From Vibrio sp. SNU_ST1 (GTDB lineage Bacteria; Pseudomonadota; Gammaproteobacteria; Enterobacterales; Vibrionaceae), in the NCBI RefSeq assembly GCF_030563405.1, contig NZ_CP130748.1, positions 2,542,001 to 2,606,000 on the forward strand: 64,000 nt of DNA. Reading direction: 5' to 3'. Both the position numbers and the translations under genes were made by a program. The notes below the pieces were generated by a model. It saw only the letters and a list, made by a program, of their open reading frames with translations, was not told the origin of the DNA and did no database searches. How positions within the stretch are numbered: position 1 is the first letter of the stretch; each line of letters starts with the position of its first letter. Below, one piece after another: positions 58,687 to 64,000 of the stretch.

Positions 58687-59670
58687 ATGTCTGAACCACT
58701 AATTTCTATCCGCAATTTATGCGTGGATTACATCACAGAGTCTGGCGATGTACGTGCATGTAACAACGTAAGTTTCGACATTGCTCCAGGTGAAGTATTC
58801 GGCCTAGCAGGTGAATCTGGCTGTGGTAAATCAACTGTTGCTTTCTCTCTTATGCGTCTGCATAAGCCGCCCGCTTACATCAGTGGTGGTGAGGTTATCT
58901 TCAATGGTGAGAACATCCTTGAATACAGTGATGACCGTATGCAAGCGTTCCGTTGGAGCGAGATGTCGATGGTATTCCAGAGTGCGATGAACGCACTCAA
59001 CCCTGTATTACCAATGGAAGAGCAGTTCTGTGACGTAATTATGCGTCACACCAACATGACTCGTGAGCAAGCTAAGCAACGCGCTGAAGGTCTACTTGAA
59101 ATCGTAGATATTCACCCGAGCCGATTGAGTGACTACCCTCACCAATTCTCTGGCGGCATGCGTCAGCGCTTGGTTATTGCTATCGCTTTAGCATTGAATC
59201 CAAAGCTGATCATTATGGATGAGCCAACGACCGCACTTGATGTAGTTGTTCAACGCGAAATCCTACAAAAGATCTATGCACTAAAAGAAGAGTTTGGCTT
59301 CTCGATTCTGTTCATCACCCATGACTTGTCATTGATGGTCGAGTTCTCTGACCGTATCGGCATCATGTACTCAGGTGAGCTTATCGAGGTTGCCAATGCT
59401 CAAGATATTCTAGAAAACCCTTACCACCCTTATACCAAAGGGCTGGGAAGTTCTTTCCCTCCACTAACAGGGCCAAAGACAAAACTAGCGGGTATTCCGG
59501 GCAACCCTCTGAACTTGTTAGAGATTCCTGAAGGGTGTCGTTTCCAAGCTCGTTGTGACCGTGTACATGAAACATGTACCAAGGTACCAACCAAGCTGCG
59601 TTCTATCGACCCGGGACATTTGTCTAACTGCCACCTGTACAGTGACCCAATAGTACAAAGGAAGCTATAG
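58687..59670 (+). CDS. ABC transporter ATPase (DppD/OppD-type)
   Basis: First nucleotide-binding subunit. The 327 residues have Walker A GESGCGKST, signature FSGGMRQR, Walker B LIIMDEPTTALD and the H-loop ITHDLS. The C-terminal oligopeptide/dipeptide extension follows, with cysteines at CRFQARCDRVHETC that may carry an Fe-S cluster as in DppD. An 87-nt gap follows it, with a small GGCGG/CCGCC hairpin at 59704-59718. Confidence 0.94.
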   Translation: MSEPLISIRNLCVDYITESGDVRACNNVSFDIAPGEVFGLAGESGCGKSTVAFSLMRLHKPPAYISGGEVIFNGENILEYSDDRMQAFRWSEMSMVFQSAMNALNPVLPMEEQFCDVIMRHTNMTREQAKQRAEGLLEIVDIHPSRLSDYPHQFSGGMRQRLVIAIALALNPKLIIMDEPTTALDVVVQREILQKIYALKEEFGFSILFITHDLSLMVEFSDRIGIMYSGELIEVANAQDILENPYHPYTKGLGSSFPPLTGPKTKLAGIPGNPLNLLEIPEGCRFQARCDRVHETCTKVPTKLRSIDPGHLSNCHLYSDPIVQRKL

Positions 59671-59757
59671 CTTGCACGCTGATTCAGCGTGAATAACAAA
59701 TAAGGCGGCTCAACCGCCGAAATGCAAGCAAAGCGAATCAGGATTCTGGAGACAATT

Positions 59758-60753
59758 ATGAGCAAAGATTTCGGTCAATTATTGGTAGAAGGCAAGAATG
59801 TCGTAAAAGACTTCCCAATAAGCAGTACCACAATTCAAACCCCAATGATGCGTGCGATTAACGACGTATCATTCAAGATGTATAAAAGTCGCGGCCTAGC
59901 TGTGGTTGGTGAGTCTGGTTCAGGCAAATCAACAACAGCAAAAATGATCGCAAAAATGTACGCGCCTTCGGGCGGTACGATCGAATACAAAGGTCGTGAT
60001 ATCCAAGAGATCTCAAGCAGAAAAGATCTTATGCACTACCGTGAAGGCGTGCAGATGGTATGGCAAGACCCGTTTGGTTCCCTGAACCCAACACATAACA
60101 TCTTCCACCACATAGCTCGACCATTGTTGATCCACAAAAAAGTATCTCCGGGCAACAAGAAAGAGTTACAGGAACGTGTATACGATCTTCTAGAGCAAGT
60201 TGGCTTAGTGCCACCACAAGCAACGGCAGAGAAGTACCCTCATCAACTCTCTGGTGGTCAGCGTCAACGTGTCAACCTAGCCCGTAATATTGCGGTTGGC
60301 GCAGAAGTTGTATTAGCCGATGAACCAACATCGATGCTTGATGTATCGATTCGTGCTGGTGTTTTGAACCTGATGGAAGAGATGAAGTTTGAGAAACAAA
60401 TGTCTCTACTTTACATCACCCACGATATCGCAACCGCTCGTTACATTGCTGAAGACCTTTCAGTGATGTACGTGGGGCACATGGTGGAATGGGGCGATAC
60501 CGATGACGTGATTGCCAACCCTCAGCACCCTTATACCCAACTGCTTGTTTCTGCGGTTCCAGATCCTAAAAAATCGATCCACGAACAACTCGCAGGCAAC
60601 AAAGGTGAGATCCCTCTTTGGACACCAGTCTCAGCTGGTTGCCCATTTGCAGGTCGTTGTACTCATGCAATGGATAAGTGTAAAGAGCAGTTACCAGGGG
60701 TTACGCAATTAGCCGATAACCACTTTGTACGTTGTTACCTACACGAAAGCTAA
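59758..60753 (+). CDS. ABC transporter ATPase (DppF/OppF-type)
   Basis: Second nucleotide-binding subunit. ATG 59758, with GGAGA before it, gives 331 residues; 12 upstream in-frame codons lack a ribosome site. It has Walker A GESGSGKST, LSGGQRQR, VVLADEPTSMLD, ITHDIA and a C-terminal Cys cluster (CPFAGRCTHAMDKC). With the preceding subunit it would form the heterodimeric motor. Confidence 0.94.
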   Translation: MSKDFGQLLVEGKNVVKDFPISSTTIQTPMMRAINDVSFKMYKSRGLAVVGESGSGKSTTAKMIAKMYAPSGGTIEYKGRDIQEISSRKDLMHYREGVQMVWQDPFGSLNPTHNIFHHIARPLLIHKKVSPGNKKELQERVYDLLEQVGLVPPQATAEKYPHQLSGGQRQRVNLARNIAVGAEVVLADEPTSMLDVSIRAGVLNLMEEMKFEKQMSLLYITHDIATARYIAEDLSVMYVGHMVEWGDTDDVIANPQHPYTQLLVSAVPDPKKSIHEQLAGNKGEIPLWTPVSAGCPFAGRCTHAMDKCKEQLPGVTQLADNHFVRCYLHES

Positions 60754-60850
60754 GCAATAAAACCAAGTTAGGGTCTGCGGGCCCTAACTATTTATATCCA
60801 AAACATTCAAGTACCTAGCCAATAGAAACTAGGACTGTCGGAGAATATTG

Positions 60851-62572
60851 ATGCTGTTATTGACCAACCATATTGGCTATGAATCAACAGGCCCCAAGCA
60901 GGCTATCTTACAAACCAAGAAAGCTCGCCTATCTAGCACAACAGCTCTACTCGTCTGTGCAGACAACCATATCACTGTCGGAAGTTTTGATGTGGTTAAA
61001 CAAGGCCGCGTAGCAAATTGGCATCAAGGGCAATTCTTCACTATCGATTTCAGTTCATTCACTGAATCAGGTCGCTACTACTTGCGCTTTGATAACCTTC
61101 GCTCAGAAGCATTTGAAATTGGTAGCAACTTATTAATGAACCACACGTTTTCTGATGTACTTCATTACTTCAAGTCACAACGCTGTGGCGGTACTTTCGA
61201 CAAAAAAGATCGACAAGCACAAATTCTGGGCACTGACAGATACGTCGATGTTCATGGCGGTTGGTACGACGCATCAGGTGATGTAAGTAAGTACTTTAGC
61301 CACCTATCTTATGGCAATTATCTCAACCCACAACAAATTCCAATGGTTGTTTGGAACATGCTCAAAAGCGTGCGCTTAACTAGCAATAACCCAGACTTTC
61401 CTAAATTCTCAATGACTCGTTTAGTGGAAGAAGCCCTATTCGGTGCCGATTTCTTAGTGCGTATGCAAGACGCTGACGGATACTTTTACATGACGGTATT
61501 CGACAAGTGGAGTAAAGACATCAATCAACGTGACATCTGTACATACGCCACTCAAGAAGGTAACAAATCAACGGACTTGCAAGCGGGCTACCGACAAGGT
61601 GCGGGCGTTGCTATCGCCGCATTAGCTGCTGCATCTGAACTTGAAACCTCGGGCAGTTACTCGAGCCAAACTTACCTTGAAACTGCCGTTAGCGGTTATT
61701 GGCACCTAAAAGAACATAACCTGCAGTACCTAAACGATGGTGAAGAAAACATCATCGATGAGTATTGCGCCCTACTCGCAGCCAATGAGCTGTACCGAGT
61801 AACACAAGACGAACAATACCTTTCAGAAGCAAGAGCTTGGGCTAGTCGCTTGATCTCTCGTCAGCAATCCGATGATTCGTTTGCGCACTTCTGGTCGGCA
61901 AACTCTGATGGCTCTCGCCCCTATTTCCATGCAGCTGAAGCTGGCCTTCCTGTAATTGCTCTGTGCGAGTACATCGATAATGAAACTGACACTGAGTTGA
62001 AAGAACAAGCACGTGTGGTTGTTGAGCAAGCTTGTCTGTTCGAAATCAATATTACCGACAAAGTCATCAACCCATTTGGCTACCCAAGACAGTACGTTAA
62101 GTCTGTCGACGGTGATAAGCGTGATGCATTCTTTGTCGCTCAACAGAACGAAACTGGTTACTGGTGGCAAGGCGAAAACGCGCGTCTTGGCTCAATTGCG
62201 ACCATGGCGTACTTAGTTCAACCACACATTCAAGATGCCGGTCTTCAAAAGCGCTTAATCCAGCTTTCACAAAACAGCCTTGATTGGGTCTTAGGTCTCA
62301 ACCCATACCATATGTGCATGCTGGATGGTCACGGTCATAACAATCCAGACTACTTACCTCAGCTTGGTTTTTTCAATGCAAAAGGTGGTGTCTGCAACGG
62401 CATCACGGCAGGGTTCGAAGACGAACAAGACATAGCATTCAACCCACCAGCACAGAAAGACGACATGCTTCAAAACTGGCGCTGGGGTGAACAATGGATC
62501 CCTCATGGGGCGTGGTATTTGCTAGCAACGGCTGCGCAGTTCAACTTCCTCGCACAAAGTAAGGAGCAATAA
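60851..62572 (+). CDS. GH9-family exo-beta-D-glucosaminidase-like glycosidase
   Basis: Cytoplasmic glycosidase (no signal peptide) of family GH9, 573 residues from ATG 60851 (CGGAGA upstream; TTG 60848 is an alternative). It has an N-terminal Ig-like domain (1-90), then an (alpha/alpha)6 barrel. The catalytic Asp pair is D140 and D144 in GGWYDASGD, and the acid Glu is E547 in RWGEQW. GH9 cellulases have DAGD; the extra residue here is shared, to my knowledge, with Photobacterium and Vibrio exo-glucosaminidases. It is followed 2 nt later by the glucosamine kinase, consistent with GlcN release inside the cell. Confidence 0.9.
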   Translation: MLLLTNHIGYESTGPKQAILQTKKARLSSTTALLVCADNHITVGSFDVVKQGRVANWHQGQFFTIDFSSFTESGRYYLRFDNLRSEAFEIGSNLLMNHTFSDVLHYFKSQRCGGTFDKKDRQAQILGTDRYVDVHGGWYDASGDVSKYFSHLSYGNYLNPQQIPMVVWNMLKSVRLTSNNPDFPKFSMTRLVEEALFGADFLVRMQDADGYFYMTVFDKWSKDINQRDICTYATQEGNKSTDLQAGYRQGAGVAIAALAAASELETSGSYSSQTYLETAVSGYWHLKEHNLQYLNDGEENIIDEYCALLAANELYRVTQDEQYLSEARAWASRLISRQQSDDSFAHFWSANSDGSRPYFHAAEAGLPVIALCEYIDNETDTELKEQARVVVEQACLFEINITDKVINPFGYPRQYVKSVDGDKRDAFFVAQQNETGYWWQGENARLGSIATMAYLVQPHIQDAGLQKRLIQLSQNSLDWVLGLNPYHMCMLDGHGHNNPDYLPQLGFFNAKGGVCNGITAGFEDEQDIAFNPPAQKDDMLQNWRWGEQWIPHGAWYLLATAAQFNFLAQSKEQ

Positions 62573-62574
62573 TC

Positions 62575-63459
62575 ATGACTCTTTACTACGTAGGTATTGA
62601 TGGTGGAGGCACGTCTTGTCGAGCTCGAATCAGAGATGACCAAGGCAAACTCATTGGTGAAGCTAAGAGCGGTAGTGCCAACATCCTCTTGGGCGTTGAT
62701 GTTGCGATGAACTCTATTATTTATGCCATTACCAAAGCCGCACAACAAGGGCAACTCGACTCTAACGATTTTTCTAATATGCATGTTGGTTTGGCACTAG
62801 CTGGTGCTGAACAGAAGTCAGCATGGCTCGACTTCATGGCACAAGCACACCCTTTCGCAAGTATGACACTCAATACAGACGCCTATGGTGCATGTATTGG
62901 TGCACATAATGGCCAAGACGGCGCGATCATGATTGGTGGTACAGGTTCATGTGGTATCTACCTAAACAACGGCGAACAACACGTGGTTGGCGGTCGTGAA
63001 TTTCCAATTTCTGACCAAGGCGGCGGCGCAGTGATGGGCCTTCGTTTAATTCAGCAAGTTCTACTCGCTGAAGATGGTATTCGTAGCAAAACCGCGCTGA
63101 CTCAACATGTTATGAATCATTTCAATAATGATGTTGATGCCATCGTGGCATGGTCAAAAGACGCGATTCCAAAGGATTACGGTCAATTCTCACCCGTCAT
63201 TTTTCAACTGGCAAATGAAGGCGATGAACTGGCTATAGCGATGCTTAAGCAGACTGCTGCCGATATCGAAATGTTTGTGTTAGCGCTGCATCGAAAAGGC
63301 GCTGACAAGGTGTGCTTAATGGGAAGTATCGCTGAACGCATTCTCAACTGGCTATCACCACCAGTACAACAATGGATCGTTAAACCTCAATTTGACGCTA
63401 TCGAAGGCGCATTGATGTTTGCCGGAAAGTCACAACACAACTTGTATCAACAGGCTTAG
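62575..63459 (+). CDS. gspK: Glucosamine-specific kinase GspK (BadF/BadG family)
   Basis: Phosphorylates glucosamine to glucosamine-6-phosphate with ATP. The 294 residues have the ASKHA phosphate loops: VGIDGGGTSCR (phosphate 1), NTDAYGAC with the catalytic Asp, and GGTGSCGIYL plus SDQGGGAVMG (phosphate 2/adenosine). The match to V. cholerae GspK (VC0614) is by length, motifs and position. The preceding GH9 gene stops 2 nt before, and the GH20 gene starts 12 nt after. Confidence 0.94.
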   Translation: MTLYYVGIDGGGTSCRARIRDDQGKLIGEAKSGSANILLGVDVAMNSIIYAITKAAQQGQLDSNDFSNMHVGLALAGAEQKSAWLDFMAQAHPFASMTLNTDAYGACIGAHNGQDGAIMIGGTGSCGIYLNNGEQHVVGGREFPISDQGGGAVMGLRLIQQVLLAEDGIRSKTALTQHVMNHFNNDVDAIVAWSKDAIPKDYGQFSPVIFQLANEGDELAIAMLKQTAADIEMFVLALHRKGADKVCLMGSIAERILNWLSPPVQQWIVKPQFDAIEGALMFAGKSQHNLYQQA

Positions 63460-63471
63460 CAGGGAAGTTAT

Positions 63472-64000
63472 ATGAATTATCGCATCGACTTAGCTGTTCT
63501 TTCTGAACAAAAAAATAACTGCCGATTTGGCCTTACGGTACATAACTTAAGTGACCTCGACGTAAAAGATTGGTCTCTGCATTTTGCATTTGACCGCTTT
63601 ATCCTTCCAGAGAGTCTATCGCAAGGTGAACTGACTCAAGTTGGAAGCTATTGCTCGTTCAAACCAAGTTCGCCAGTGTTAAAGGCAAATAACCATTACT
63701 ACCTTGAATTCAGTATTCAAAGCGCCCCATTCCGCTTCTATTCTGATGGCCTTAATGATGCCTTTATCCAATCACATCATGATGGAGAAACATCTGTGCT
63801 ACCAGTCGCGATATCACCCATAGTACTGGCTTCGCCGTACCGTGAACGCAATCAAATACCTGAAGTTAACGCTGCTGAAATTGCATTGATTCCTCAGCCA
63901 AATCAGCTCGAACTCAAGCAAGGTAGCTTCGCGCTAAGCTGTGAATGCAAGATTGAGGTTCAATCTCACCTTGCAGATAAAGCCGTCTCTTGGTTGCAGC
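63472..64000 (+). CDS. Beta-N-acetylhexosaminidase, GH20 (partial, N-terminal part)
   Basis: The frame from ATG 63472 (AGGGAAG upstream) is open to the window end, 176 codons. There is no signal peptide. The sequence begins MNYRIDLAVLSEQKNNCRFGL, then NHYYLEFSI...APFRFYSDGLNDAFI, a carbohydrate-binding type N-terminal domain of cytoplasmic or periplasmic Vibrio hexosaminidases. The GH20 catalytic barrel lies outside the window. By context it equals V. cholerae VC0613, acting on GlcNAc oligomers. Confidence 0.85.
   Translation, partial: MNYRIDLAVLSEQKNNCRFGLTVHNLSDLDVKDWSLHFAFDRFILPESLSQGELTQVGSYCSFKPSSPVLKANNHYYLEFSIQSAPFRFYSDGLNDAFIQSHHDGETSVLPVAISPIVLASPYRERNQIPEVNAAEIALIPQPNQLELKQGSFALSCECKIEVQSHLADKAVSWLQ

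Overview
The window looks like a chromosome segment of a Vibrio. I infer the Splendidus clade only from overall resemblance. The layout greA / ompU / dacB / tyrS / M23 peptidase / RND pump / erpA / hemL / rsmC / chiS / chitobiose operon is the arrangement I know from the VC0610-VC0634 part of Vibrio cholerae chromosome I. Residue numbers of several proteins (ChiS His469, RlmE Lys38/Asp124/Lys164, HemL Lys265, UbiV Cys39) coincide with characterised homologues. Almost everything is core or lineage-core DNA. I found no prophage, defence island, CRISPR array or rRNA.

Left part (1-14.7 kb): the deo nucleoside-catabolism genes (deoC-deoA-deoB, deoB cut by the window edge) and nupC, whose promoter carries tandem CRP-type sites. 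Then come a DUF5363 micro-gene overlapping a TatD-family nuclease, and prfC, rimI and holD. Next is a cluster for oxygen-independent ubiquinone synthesis: yhbS-ubiT on one strand, ubiU-ubiV on the other, with a PAS-GGDEF-EAL gene between them. Both ubi promoters carry FNR-like sites at the same -41.5 position.

Middle (14.7-33 kb): a MarR-MATE efflux pair with two near-identical operators, nlpI, and the long minus-strand information-processing superoperon rlmE-ftsH-folP-glmM-secG-tRNA-Leu-tRNA-fMet-rimP-nusA-infB-rbfA-truB-rpsO-pnp. It contains several terminator or attenuator-like hairpins.

Right part (33-64 kb): yhbY/greA, the porin gene ompU, dacB, a short MgtE-type transporter preceded by 23-bp tandem repeats, tyrS, an M23 endopeptidase, an RND pump pair (VexLM-like), erpA and hemL. 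A 267-bp MITE-like element lies beside an unlisted 41-aa membrane micro-protein gene. An AI-2E-family permease and rsmC follow. The window ends with the chitin-sensing kinase gene chiS and the chitooligosaccharide (chb) operon: binding protein, two permeases, two ATPases, GH9 exo-glucosaminidase, glucosamine kinase and the start of a GH20 hexosaminidase.

The most interesting signals are regulatory or small: TRACG-N4-TGACG tandem motifs plus a CRP site in front of the chb operon (candidate ChiS sites), a conserved-looking leader inverted repeat there, the two FNR-like sites around ubiT/ubiU with an inserted c-di-GMP gene, the MarR operators, the MITE, and the two micro-genes.
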